A DNA stretch of 64,000 nucleotides from contig NZ_JAHPZL010000008.1 in NCBI RefSeq assembly GCF_019331795.1, positions 340,605 to 404,604 on the forward strand. The letters run 5' to 3'. The translations under genes were made by a program, and so were the position numbers. This DNA comes from Austwickia sp. TVS 96-490-7B. GTDB taxonomy: Bacteria > Actinomycetota > Actinomycetes > Actinomycetales > Dermatophilaceae. The notes under the pieces were generated by a model that had not been told where the DNA came from, made no database searches, and saw nothing but the letters and a program-made list of their open reading frames with translations. Positions 55,895 to 64,000 of this stretch are shown here, one piece after another (positions within the stretch are counted from its first letter, which is position 1; each line of letters opens with the position of its first letter).

Positions 55895-56641
55895 TCAACC
55901 CCAGTCACCGGTGTGATTCCACTGGTATGACGCTCCGGCGATGGCTGGTAGCGCATCGGTGGGAGAAGCCCGCCCTGCGGGGTTGTCTGGGGGTGATGTT
56001 ACGGCGTGGTGGGAGAGTCGGCGTCCGGCAGCGGACCAGGTTGAGGTGATGGATAAACCCATCCCTGGTGGGGTTTGAGCTGGTGGGGCAGCCTGGGTGG
56101 GAGCGATGGTGGGGCCCATGTTCAGTCCGGAAGGGAAAACCGTTGTGGGCTGGGCTGGTTCGGGTGCTGCCACCACGTGTCGGGAGGTTTCCTGGCCTGC
56201 GGTGTCAATGTCGATGTTGATCGCGTATCGGCCTGCCACGACTCGTGTCATCACGCCGCTGTCGTCATATCCCCAGGTCGTGACGCGGCCTGTTGGGGTG
56301 ACCTGCCGCACGAGTCGGCCTGCCCGGTCGTAGGAGGAAGAAACGTTGATGACTGCTGCTGTCGTGTCGGACCTGCCAGGGGCTGGAGTGGATGCTCCCG
56401 GGGTGATCCATGATTCGTGGGTGACCTGTCCCAGCACGTCACGCGTGATGGTCAGTGATCCGGGGGCGTGATCACCGATCGTGGCGTTTAGGAGTCGCCC
56501 GGTCGGGTCGTACGTGAACTCCCGCCGTACCCCGGCTGTTCCTGTGGCGTCTTGGTCTTCGCTCCAAGTGAGTAACCCGCTGGGGTCATAGCCGTATCGC
56601 ACGTGTTGACCCACGCCCCACCAGCTCCACTGAACCCCCAT
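55895..56641 (-). pseudogene. RHS-repeat protein fragment
   Basis: About 248 codons read as RHS/YD repeats: VRYGYDPSGLLTWSEDQDAT, FTYDPTGRLLNATIGDH, SSYDRAGRLVRQVTPTGRV. A stop codon lies directly before its first ATG and the frame ends next to the IS3 element, so it is truncated on both sides. RHS proteins deliver C-terminal toxins. The toxin tail and Imm8 gene at 32 kb are on the same strand in the position expected for the 3' end of such a gene. Confidence 0.75.
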
Positions 56642-56760
56642 TCACATCAGCTGATCTCTCCGATACTTTACGGAGAGTCACCGGCGGTGCCTGAGTCGCC
56701 GTGACACGCACTACCCCGGTCATCTCGTCATGGGCCGGAGCGCAGGAAGAGGAGCCGGTC

Positions 56761-57867
56761 ATGAAAGACATCATCAGCGACCTGAGGCAGTGGTGCACTG
56801 AAGGCACCGAATTTGCCCTCGCCACCGTCGTCGAGACCTGGCAGTCCGCCCCCCGCCCACTCGGAGCTGCCCTCGCCCTGTCCACTGACGGGGACGTCAT
56901 CGGCAGCGTCTCCGGCGGGTGCGTCGAAGGGGCCGTCATTGACGTCGCCCGCGACGTTCTCAGCGACGGCCAACCCCGCCGCGTCCGTTACGGCGTCGCC
57001 AACGAATCAGCCTTCACCGTGGGCTTGACCTGCGGCGGCACCATCGAATTGTTCGTCACCCGCGTCGACGACAACCTCCGCAGCCTCATCACGGCCCTCA
57101 CTGACGCCATCGACCACGGTCACGCTGCTGCCGTCGCCACTCTCATCACCGGCCCCCATCAGGGCGCCCGCCTCCTGATCACCGACCCCACCACCTCCGG
57201 CCCACCTGCGGACACTGGGCTGACAGGCGAACTGGAGCACGCCGTACGCGCCGCCACCCAAGGGCAACTCGCTGCTGGCCGTAGCGCCCAAATCCAACTC
57301 GGCGGCGAAGGGCCACACTGTCTGACCGACGTCACTGTTTTTGTCGAGGCCTACGTTCCCCCACCGCGGATGATTATTTTCGGGGCCATCGATTTCGCCG
57401 CAGCCCTCGCCCGCCTTGGCTCATTCCTCGGATACCACGTCACCGTCTGTGACGCCCGCGCCGTTTTTGCCACCCCTCAACGTTTCCCAGATGCTGACGA
57501 GGTCGTCGTGGCGTGGCCACATGTACACCTTGATCAGGTCACCCTCGATGAACGCACCGTCCTATGCGTCCTCACCCATGACCCCAAATTCGACATTCCA
57601 TTGCTGGTCAAGGCGTTACGTCGACCTGCCCGCTATATCGGAGCCATGGGAAGCCGCCGTACGCACGCCGACCGGCTAGCCGCACTGCGTCGTGAAGGAC
57701 TCACCGACAACGAACTCGCCCGACTCCGCTCCCCCATCGGCTTAGATCTGGGCGGGCGCACCCCCGAAGAAACCGCGATTTCCATCGCTGCTGAAATCAT
57801 CGCCTGCACCGGCGGTGGTAGCGGGCTTCCCCTCAGCGCCACGGACAACCCCATTCACCGCTGCTGA
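56761..57867 (+). CDS. XdhC/CoxI family protein
   Basis: This 368-residue protein has the XdhC layout: an N-terminal domain with TVVETWQSAPRPLGAALALS, GSVSGGCVEGAVIDVA and GLTCGGTIELFV, then a Rossmann domain (RMIIFGAIDFAAALARLGSF) ending with RPARYIGAMGSRRTHADRLA. XdhC helps to sulfurate and insert the molybdenum cofactor into xanthine dehydrogenase-type enzymes. No such enzyme is encoded nearby, and the CGG Cys of the family is kept. The ATG at 56761 begins the conserved part. Confidence 0.88.
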   Translation: MKDIISDLRQWCTEGTEFALATVVETWQSAPRPLGAALALSTDGDVIGSVSGGCVEGAVIDVARDVLSDGQPRRVRYGVANESAFTVGLTCGGTIELFVTRVDDNLRSLITALTDAIDHGHAAAVATLITGPHQGARLLITDPTTSGPPADTGLTGELEHAVRAATQGQLAAGRSAQIQLGGEGPHCLTDVTVFVEAYVPPPRMIIFGAIDFAAALARLGSFLGYHVTVCDARAVFATPQRFPDADEVVVAWPHVHLDQVTLDERTVLCVLTHDPKFDIPLLVKALRRPARYIGAMGSRRTHADRLAALRREGLTDNELARLRSPIGLDLGGRTPEETAISIAAEIIACTGGGSGLPLSATDNPIHRC

Positions 57868-57919
57868 TTTCAGGGGCGGCTGTCGACAGGCCCTTGGAGA
57901 TCACCCAGCGTGGCTATTT

Positions 57920-57933
57920 ATCACACCTGTGAT
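57920..57933. promoter_or_regulatory. Palindromic operator candidate upstream of the TetR gene
   Basis: ATCACACCTGTGAT has perfect 6-bp arms (ATCACA/TGTGAT) and lies 58 bp before the TetR start, overlapping an AT-richer stretch (GATATTTTAG) that could hold the promoter. It is probably the autoregulatory site. Confidence 0.45.
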
Positions 57934-57990
57934 ATTTTAGGGTTCGTGGTCCATCTTGATGTCGCGTCACCTGAGAGGAATGAGGAAGAC

Positions 57991-58611
57991 ATGTCTGCCT
58001 GGATCCCCCCTGAGCAACGACGGCAACAAGTGATTGCGGCTGCTTTCCGCCTCCTGGTCGCCGAAGGAATGACTGGCGTGTCCCTGCGGAAAGTTGCCGT
58101 CGAATCAGGTCTCAACATCGGCTCCGTACGGCACTACTTCGACGGGCAACACGATCTCCTCACCGCCGCAGCAGCAGAAGCTAGTGCACAGCTGAGACGT
58201 CGACTCAGCGAACACCCCGCTGAGAAGCTACGTGGACTCACCGGCGAAGCTGCACTCGACGCCTTGCAAAACCTCGTCGAGACCGTGATGCCGGTGGATG
58301 AGCCACGTCGTGACGAAGCGATTGTGGTGATCGAGCTCATCACGGCCTCCCGGACGATGCCAGTGTTCCATGCCACGTCCGAACGCATGGCAGCCGACCT
58401 CACCAGCGTCTTACAGGAAGCGCTCGACGCCCTAAACATCCCAGACGCTGATCTCGCAGCGACACAACTCGCCGCCGTCATCAGTGGACTGACTCTGAGC
58501 GCGGTGACACCACACGGCAGCCTCAGCGTCGAACGTGTGCGAGCTGCCTTGCGGGCACACCTGCGCATGGTGCTTGGGGAAGGACCCCGTGAATGGGTCC
58601 AGGCCGGGTGA
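57991..58611 (+). CDS. TetR-family transcriptional regulator
   Basis: From the ATG at 57991 (206 residues) the N-terminus is a TetR DNA-binding domain: QRRQQVIAAAFRLLVAEGMT, then VSLRKVAVESGLNIGSVRHY with the helix-turn-helix. The C-terminal ligand domain is all helical. The final stop TGA abuts the end of the IS3 remnant at about 58612, so the natural C-terminus may have been altered. It may control the XdhC gene upstream. Confidence 0.88.
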   Translation: MSAWIPPEQRRQQVIAAAFRLLVAEGMTGVSLRKVAVESGLNIGSVRHYFDGQHDLLTAAAAEASAQLRRRLSEHPAEKLRGLTGEAALDALQNLVETVMPVDEPRRDEAIVVIELITASRTMPVFHATSERMAADLTSVLQEALDALNIPDADLAATQLAAVISGLTLSAVTPHGSLSVERVRAALRAHLRMVLGEGPREWVQAG

Positions 58612-58614
58612 GAG

Positions 58615-59335
58615 TCATCGGGTTGTGGTGATACCGGCAAAGTATGCCGCTGGGGCCAGGTAGCCCAGGACAGAGTGCGGACGGTCGTGGTTGTACTCGG
58701 CGAGCCAGTCGCCGATGACGACCCTGGCGTGGGTCAGTGACCAGAACTCGTGCAGGTTGAGGCATTCGTCGCGGCGCCTGGCGTTGAACGACTCGACGTA
58801 GGGGTTCTTCCATGGCTATCCGGGTGGGATGAAGACCATACCGGAGCGCCCGGTGCACCAGTCGGACAAGGTGGTGGCGATCAGCTCTGGCCTGTTGTCC
58901 AGTCGCAGCACCAGGTGCGCGACCCCGCGGGAGCCGACGAGTTGGACGAGGACGGCGACGAGGTGTCCGGAGGTGATGTTCCGCCCGATCATCCTCGCCA
59001 GAGCTTCCCGGGTGTATTCATCGACGATGTTCAAGAGCGTGATCTGCGGGCCGTCGGTGGTCGCGTCGTCCTGGAAGTCGACGGCCCAGACCACGTTCGG
59101 GGCATCCGCCGCCGGCAACTTCGCCGGATTGGTCGTGCAGGTGGCAGCCCGTTTGCGGCGCCGCCGCACTTGGACGCGTGGTCCTTCTTCGCGCCAGAGC
59201 CGTTGCACCTTCTTGTGGTTGACGGTCCAGCCTGCCGCCCGCGCGCCCCAGCAGGCGCGGCGATCTCCCCGTCCGCTTCGGCCAGCAGCCGTTTGAGCCG
59301 CGTGTTCTCGGCCGCCAGCTACCGCAGGCGTTTGG
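58615..59335 (-). pseudogene. IS3-family OrfB remnant, copy 2
   Basis: The minus strand encodes an IS3-type OrfB C-terminal half: VVWAVDFQDDATTDGPQITL, LLNIVDEYTREALARM, LVLRLDNRPELIA, then MVFIPPG followed by an in-frame TAG and PWKNPYVESFNARR. It therefore carries at least one nonsense mutation, and its 5' part is disrupted by the IS1634 element. Confidence 0.75.
59156..59335 (+). repeat. Segment duplicated on both sides of the IS1634 element
   Basis: The first 97 bases or so (GCGCCGCCGCACTTGGACGC...GCGCCCCAGCAG) recur from 61031, and the last 52 (CCGTTTGAGCCGCGTGTTCT...GCGTTTGGC) recur directly after them. The right copy lacks about 30 bases in between. Such overlap is far longer than a target-site duplication and implies recombination between two IS3 copies. 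Confidence 0.7.
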
Positions 59336-59336
59336 C

Positions 59337-61029
59337 CTGACTCGTGCCACTTGACGTGATTTTTGGATTCGGATCGGGAAGTGTGCTGGTCAGGAGGGTG
59401 CGGGTTGGCGGATTGACACACCCCGCCTGGCGGTAGGGTCCGTTGCGTGGTGTTCGTTCGCAAGGTCCCGGGGCGTTCGGGGAGCACGAAAGTGTAGATC
59501 GCGCAGCGTCGTGGTGGTCGTGATGTGGTGCTTGAGCATGTCGGTACGGCCCGTACGCCAGCAGAGTTGGCGCTGTTGATGGTCACGGCCCGTGAGCGTC
59601 TGCATCTGGGGCAGGAGGCCCTCGATCTGACCGTGGCTTCGCCAGAGCACGGCGGTGGGGCCGGGGTCATCACGAGCAAGTCCTGCGCGGTGCTGTGGAA
59701 CGTGTTGACCAGCGGATATACGCGTTTGGGCTTCGACGTGTTGGGTGATGAGGCGTTTGCTCAACTCGTCCTGGCGCGTCTGGTGGAGCCGACGAGTAAG
59801 GCCGACAGTCTGCGGGTTCTGGATGAGATCGGTGTGCCGCACGCCTCGTTGCGGACGATGTTCCGGGCGCTGGGGCGGGCGCAGGAGCGGGACTACCGCG
59901 GCCAGATCGCCACGGCGTGTCTGGCTCATGCCACCGCACACGGCGACTTGACCTTGGTGCTCTATGACGTGACGACCCTGTACTTCGAGGCCGAGTACGA
60001 GGACGACCTGCGCAAGGTCGGCTTTTCCAAAGAGCGTCGGGTCGACCCGCAGATCGTCGTCGGCTTCCTCGTCGACCGTGCAGGCTTTCCGCTGGAGATC
60101 ACCTGCTGGCAGGGGAACAAGGCCGAAACGGCCACGATCTTGCCGACGGTCAAGGCCTTCCAGGAGCGTCACGGCGTCGCGGACCTGGTCGTCGTGGCCG
60201 ACGCCGGGATGTTGTCGGCGTCGAACTTGAAGGCCCTGGATAAGGCGGGGATGCGGTTCATCGTGGGATCGCGGCAGACGAAGGCCCCGGCCGATTTGGA
60301 GTCCCACTTCCGTTGGCACGGGGACGCGTTCACCGACGGGCAGGTCATCGACACCCTCACCCCACGCCACGCCAACGCCACTGGCGAGAACGACCCGACG
60401 CATAAGAGCGAGCCGGTATGGGACCCGCAGCAGCATCCGAAGTCCTGGCGGGCGGTCTGGGCGTACAGCGCGAAACGAGCTGCTCGTGATGGACGGACGT
60501 TGACAGCGCAGGAGAACCGCGCGAAGGCCGTCGTCGCCGGCGAGAAAGCCACGAGGGTGCCGCGATTCGTCAAGACCAAGGCCGGAACAGCCGTGCTGGA
60601 CGAGACCGCGCTGACACGGGCGCGACGGCTGGCCGGGTTGAAGGGGTACGTGACGAACATCCCCGCGGCCGTGATGCCCGCAAGCGAGGTGCTCGGGTCC
60701 TATCACGACTTGTGGCAGGTCGAAGCATCGTTCCGGATGTCCAAGAGCGATCTACGCGCCCGCCCGATCTTCCACCACAAACGTGACGCGATCGAAGCCC
60801 ACCTCACGGTCGTCATGGCTGCCCTGGCCGTAGCCCGTCACCTTCAGGCCGCGACCGGGTTGAGCATCAAGAAGATCGTCCGGACCCTACGCCCACTGCA
60901 ACAGATCACCGTGCACATCGCCGGCCACGAACACACCGCCGCCGACCCCCTCACCCCGCAAGCTCAAGCCATCCTCGACGCGCTCAACCCGCCGACCACG
61001 AAATGACACACCCCGGTGGCACGAGTCAG
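59337..61029 (+). mobile_element. IS1634-family (IS4 superfamily) insertion sequence
   Basis: Terminal inverted repeats CTGACTCGTGCCAC (59337-59350) and GTGGCACGAGTCAG (61016-61029) are perfect over 14 bp. The 1.69-kb element carries a single transposase and separates two IS3 remnants. Confidence 0.85.
59525..61006 (+). CDS. IS1634-family transposase
   Basis: This 493-residue DDE transposase has LVLYDVTTLYFEAEYEDDLR (first Asp region), VVVADAGMLSASNLKAL (second Asp), and the YREK-like C-terminal block YHDLWQVEASFRMSKSDLRA with its Glu. The frame is complete. Traces of two more copies occur at 53.0 and 61.4 kb. Confidence 0.9.
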   Translation: MVLEHVGTARTPAELALLMVTARERLHLGQEALDLTVASPEHGGGAGVITSKSCAVLWNVLTSGYTRLGFDVLGDEAFAQLVLARLVEPTSKADSLRVLDEIGVPHASLRTMFRALGRAQERDYRGQIATACLAHATAHGDLTLVLYDVTTLYFEAEYEDDLRKVGFSKERRVDPQIVVGFLVDRAGFPLEITCWQGNKAETATILPTVKAFQERHGVADLVVVADAGMLSASNLKALDKAGMRFIVGSRQTKAPADLESHFRWHGDAFTDGQVIDTLTPRHANATGENDPTHKSEPVWDPQQHPKSWRAVWAYSAKRAARDGRTLTAQENRAKAVVAGEKATRVPRFVKTKAGTAVLDETALTRARRLAGLKGYVTNIPAAVMPASEVLGSYHDLWQVEASFRMSKSDLRARPIFHHKRDAIEAHLTVVMAALAVARHLQAATGLSIKKIVRTLRPLQQITVHIAGHEHTAADPLTPQAQAILDALNPPTTK

Positions 61030-61030
61030 G

Positions 61031-61390
61031 CGCCGCCGCACTTGGACGCGTGGTCCTTCTTCGCGCCAGAGCCGTTGCACCTTCTTGTGGTTGACGGTCC
61101 AGCCTGCCGCCCGCGCGCCCCAGCAGCCGTTTGAGCCGCGTGTTCTCGGCCGCCAGCTACCGCAGGCGTTTGGCGTCCGGAGCTTTCAGTCCTCCGAACT
61201 GGTTGCGCCAGCGGTAATACGCCTGCTCGCTGATGCTCAACGCCCGGCGGACGCTGGCGACAGCGTCGCCGCCGGCCAGCAGCCGGTCGGCCTCGGTGAG
61301 TTTGCGGACCACTTGCTCTGGGTGTGCCGTTTCCGTCCAGCCATGACGAGAAGCCATCCTGCCCACCAGCGTGGGTGTCAAGACGCTCAC
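61031..61390 (-). pseudogene. IS3-family 5' part with degenerate OrfA, copy 2
   Basis: The minus strand encodes an OrfA (HPEQVVRKLTEADRLLAGGD, then RRALSISEQAYYRWRNQFGG and LKAPDAKRLR) followed by a stop where intact homologues continue to LAAENTRLKRLLAE. The first part of orfB follows, duplicated from the other side of the IS1634 element. Confidence 0.7.
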
Positions 61391-61424
61391 TCACCCTGGA
61401 CTTACCTCAGGGGGTCGGACCACT

Positions 61425-61735
61425 GTGGCACGTCGAGCAGTCCTTCCGCATGTCCAAGAGCGCCTACACACCCGCCTGATGTTCCACCACGACCGCGACG
61501 TGATCGAGGTCCGCCTCACGATGGTGATGACCATCCTAGGCAACGCTCGTGAACTGAAACAACGCACCGGTATGAGCATCAAGTAGATCGTCCAGGCCGT
61601 ACAACCCCATAAGAAATCACCGTCCGGATCGCCAGTCACGACTATCTCGGCACCGACCCCATCCCCCGCCGCAGCCGAGATCCTGCAAGCATTCACACCC
61701 GACCCGAAATGACACGCCCCGATAACACGAGTCAG
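61425..61735 (+). pseudogene. 3'-end remnant of a second IS1634 transposase
   Basis: The frames read VEQSFRMSKSA-like and MFHHDRDVIEVRLTMVMTIL, then a TAG after TGMSIK, where the intact transposase has TGLSIKKIVRTLRPLQQ. The segment ends with AACACGAGTCAGG, a degraded right terminal repeat. Confidence 0.65.
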
Positions 61736-61739
61736 GCCC

Positions 61740-63419
61740 GACCTGCCTCTGGCAATCATTGTGAACGCACCGCAGGCATCCACGGATTGCAGTTGCGCGT
61801 AGTCGCCAACCAACATATCTTCGCGCCTGCATCGTGGGCGAGATGGGTGATGCGGTCTAGTGACAAGGTGCCCGCGAGGGAGGCTTCGTCGATGATGACG
61901 AGCTGGCCCGCCTCGAACGTGGCGCCGTGGAGGAGGTGGTTCTGCCACCACTTCGCCGTCTTCTCAGTCGCGATCCGAGATCATCGGCGAGGATCTGGGC
62001 AGGCGCGAGCCCGACTACAGAACCGGTGCCGCGCTCGGCTTCCCACGCGCGGCGGAGTGCGTTCATGGCGGTGGTCTTGCCCGCCCCGGCAGGACCGACC
62101 AACACGTCGAGCATCCGTCCCGACACCGCGATACGGGCCAAGGCATCGACCTGATCGTCACCGAGCATCCGACCGTCCGCGTCGGGACTGCGCATGATCT
62201 TCTCGACCGTGGCAAGCAGCACCGTTGGCCCGCCGAGGTTTGCGGCTCGTTCGAGGAGTCTGTCCTCGGCAGCGAGCTGGGACTCGGAGGTGAACACGGT
62301 CGAGCTCTTCGGTCGAAACACCGAGGTGCCGTCGGGCTGACGGAACACGACGGGCGAGGCAACGAGTTCAGGTAGGGTCAGGCGGAGCGAGATGAGTTCG
62401 GCGGCGTCGGCGACCATCATGACTATGGCTTTTCCTCTCCTGCATGGTGGCGAACTGCCAGCCCATCGTCCGCCGGGATGCCTCGGCCATGCGGTTCTAT
62501 CGCCGCAAGGTCGAGCGCTTCTCACCGACCACCTCGACGACTGGACGCCCAAGCCCGCCGATCATGTCGAGCGGCGCATCTCTTGGGCCTCTCAGGAGAC
62601 CGAAGGTGCCCGTCATGTGGTCGGCAAACACGGATTCGTGTAGTTCGGACAGGGCTACGACGACGGCGTGCATCGGCCTGCCGTCGAGCGAGCGCCATTT
62701 CCCGTCGAGGACAAGCTTTGCCCTGTTGTTGATGATGCCGTGCGTGTGGAGGGGGGTCTCCGGCGCGGGAGTCGAAGTGATCGAACACGGTCGCGATGAT
62801 TCCGATGACATCTGCCTGGGCAACTGCGCCATCCCTGGCGGTTGCGTCCGTGCGCGTGGCTGCAACTTCGCGTTCCATAAACGCAACCACCTCCGCGACC
62901 GCGCGATGATGCGCTACTGCGATGAGTGCCTGGACTCCGGCATCGGCGACCGCCTATAACACGCTCGCGGACTTTAGGATCAAGAAAGTGAAGTCGAAGC
63001 CCGTGGCCGCCCGCCGTGTGCCCTGGGCAATTTCTTCGGCCACGATCTGCGCGACCGTCTCACCCTTGGCCCCAGGTGTGAGCGTCTGGTCAAGACCGGC
63101 GATCTGTGTTTTGATCTGCTCATCCTGGCTCTTGTACGCCGGGAAGCTCAGGCCGAGCTTGTCGCCAGTGATCGGACCACAGCCCGTGCTCATCAGGAGC
63201 TGAACTTGGTCTTCAGAGACCCAATCACCAACCTGAATCTCGCCTTTACCGAAGGACGCTACTCCCGCGCCGAGCCAGCGGCCAGGCGGCGTTTATTCCT
63301 CCATGTCGTAGCGCGTGAGCGGGGCTGATAGTGGTCTGTTCCTGTCGGCAGTCGCGATCGTCTTCAGCAGGTACTTATTAGCCATCACCCGCCGACATCA
63401 CGCGCATCGAAACCGTCAT
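61740..63419 (-). pseudogene. MobF/TrwC-type relaxase-helicase, heavily decayed
   Basis: On the minus strand, pieces of a conjugative relaxase appear in order but in several frames: an N-terminal MTVSMRVMSAGDG (ATG 63419), GTRRAATGFDFTFLILKSAS, then FDHFDSRAGD and KLVLDGKWRSLDGRPMHAVV, and further on the helicase Walker A LVGPAGAGKTTAMNALRRAW and a LVGDYAQLQSVDACGAFTMI segment. The catalytic HxH region is damaged (LHTHGIINNRAK) and large parts are missing. It marks a former conjugative element. Confidence 0.75.
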
Positions 63420-63682
63420 GCTCACCTCTGTTCCTGGTGAGCATGTAAGCACCCGCACCCGGTCACTTCTGAAGCGGTAGTCCTGATCCAATCTCGACCT
63501 GCAAGAGGCATGTGGCCTCCGATGGCAGTCGGGGTGGAAGCCGGCGACGTGACATCTGGCGGTGTCGCTCGGATGAGGCGCGGTGAGCGGCAGTGCGTGC
63601 ACCTGACAGGTGACCAGCTCAGCACCAGCTCCAGCTCCATGATGAGGCGATGCCGGGGACGACCGTTACCGGAGCGAACTTC

Positions 63683-64000
63683 ATGCACGAACTCGACATC
63701 AGCGGCGAACCACGACTCAGGATGGGGTCGGTGTTCAGCGGCTACGGCGGCCTCGACCTCGCCGTGGAGCACGTCTTCAACGCCAAGACGGTGTGAATCT
63801 CCGAGCTCAACGAGCTCGTCGCCCGCGTCTTCTCCCGCCACTGGCCAGATGCACCGAACCTCGGCGACATCACGACGATCGACTGGAGTCAGGTCGAGCC
63901 CGTGGACATCCTCATCGGAGGGTTCCCGTGCCAGGACGTTTCCACCGTTGGCAAGCGCGCTGGCCTTGCTCCAGGCACGCGCTCGGGTTTGTGGGCGCAC
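63683..64000 (+). pseudogene. C5 cytosine DNA methyltransferase with an in-frame stop; runs off the window
   Basis: From ATG 63683 (after GGAGC) the frame reads MGSVFSGYGGLDLAVEHVFN (motif I), then AKTV followed by TGA at 63794-63796, then ISELNELVARVFSRHWPDAP in the same frame. It continues through ILIGGFPCQDVSTVGKRAGL, the catalytic PCQ motif IV. Homologues of this group usually have TVWFSE- or TVWISE-like sequence, so a Trp codon TGG probably became TGA. The C-terminal part lies beyond the window. Confidence 0.75.

Noticed and set aside
59390-60706. 438-codon minus-strand frame across the IS1634 transposase
   Set aside because: Antisense shadow of the transposase, whose DDE motifs are on the plus strand.
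63422-64000. 192-codon minus-strand frame at the window's right end
   Set aside because: It is antisense to the cytosine methyltransferase, whose PCQ motif is unmistakable.
1-64000. tRNA, rRNA or CRISPR arrays
   Set aside because: I saw no cloverleaf-like sequence with a TTCRANYC arm, no rRNA-like conserved block and no regularly spaced short repeats; a covariance-model scan would be needed to be certain.

Overview
This is chromosomal DNA from a high-GC actinobacterium. The gene order ruvC-ruvA-ruvB, secD-secF-apt-rel, yebC, pdxT/pdxS, pimA-patA-pgsA, HIT and thrS is the arrangement known from Mycobacterium and relatives, and mannosyl-phosphatidylinositol synthesis genes confirm Actinomycetota. 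A member of Micrococcales (for example Dermatophilaceae or Intrasporangiaceae) is my guess, held loosely.

Layout. (1) 1-30.1 kb is a housekeeping backbone of tightly packed, overlapping operons: a DUF349 protein, the stringent-response enzyme Rel, adenine salvage, SecDF, RuvABC, YebC, PLP synthase (PdxS/PdxT) with an amino acid permease between its two genes, the PIM lipid pathway (PgsA, PatA, PimA), an EF-G-like GTPase, a HIT protein, ThrRS, an RlmA-type rRNA methyltransferase, and a 1214-residue pyruvate:ferredoxin oxidoreductase with a dihydroorotate dehydrogenase-like partner. (2) 30.1-35.5 kb is a scrap zone: a frameshifted MFS transporter, a possible 36-residue peptide gene, a toxin tail with an Imm8-type immunity gene, an intact IS481-family element, the N-terminal half of an M13 peptidase, and an ISL3 fragment. 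(3) 35.6-50.0 kb is a compact biosynthetic cluster with less GC-biased codon use. It is followed by a second-type leucyl-tRNA synthetase (50.5-52.9 kb). A 219-bp piece of the same ISL3 transposase flanks the cluster in inverted orientation. (4) 53-56.6 kb is an IS3 element interrupted by an IS30 element, then an RHS-repeat fragment. (5) 56.7-58.6 kb holds an XdhC-like protein and a TetR regulator. (6) 58.6-64 kb is IS debris (IS3, IS1634), a decayed MobF relaxase and a cytosine methyltransferase broken by a stop codon; it looks like the remains of a conjugative element.

Main finding. The cluster carries homologues of the four steps by which Campylobacter jejuni makes its capsular phosphoramidate donor (Cj1418, Cj1416, Cj1417, Cj1415): an ATP-grasp/His-domain L-glutamine kinase, a CTP-type nucleotidyltransferase, a class I amidohydrolase with a Cys-His-Glu triad, and an APS-kinase-like protein lacking the usual APS-binding motif. 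Around them lie a sulfotransferase-fold protein (candidate phosphoramidate transferase), a CysQ-like phosphatase (candidate recycler of the 3',5'-bisphosphate by-product), a SAM methyltransferase, a PLP aminotransferase, two ATP-grasp ligases, a ProRS-like protein, a NudC-like Nudix hydrolase and an MFS exporter. No NRPS or PKS is present. I infer a small phosphoramidate-bearing peptide or amino acid made by ligases, with the extra LeuRS as the self-resistant target. That is the logic of phaseolotoxin (phosphoramidate-type warhead plus resistant target enzyme) and of agrocin 84 (LeuRS inhibitor plus resistant LeuRS). Family assignments come from motifs read by eye; the product and its target are inference.
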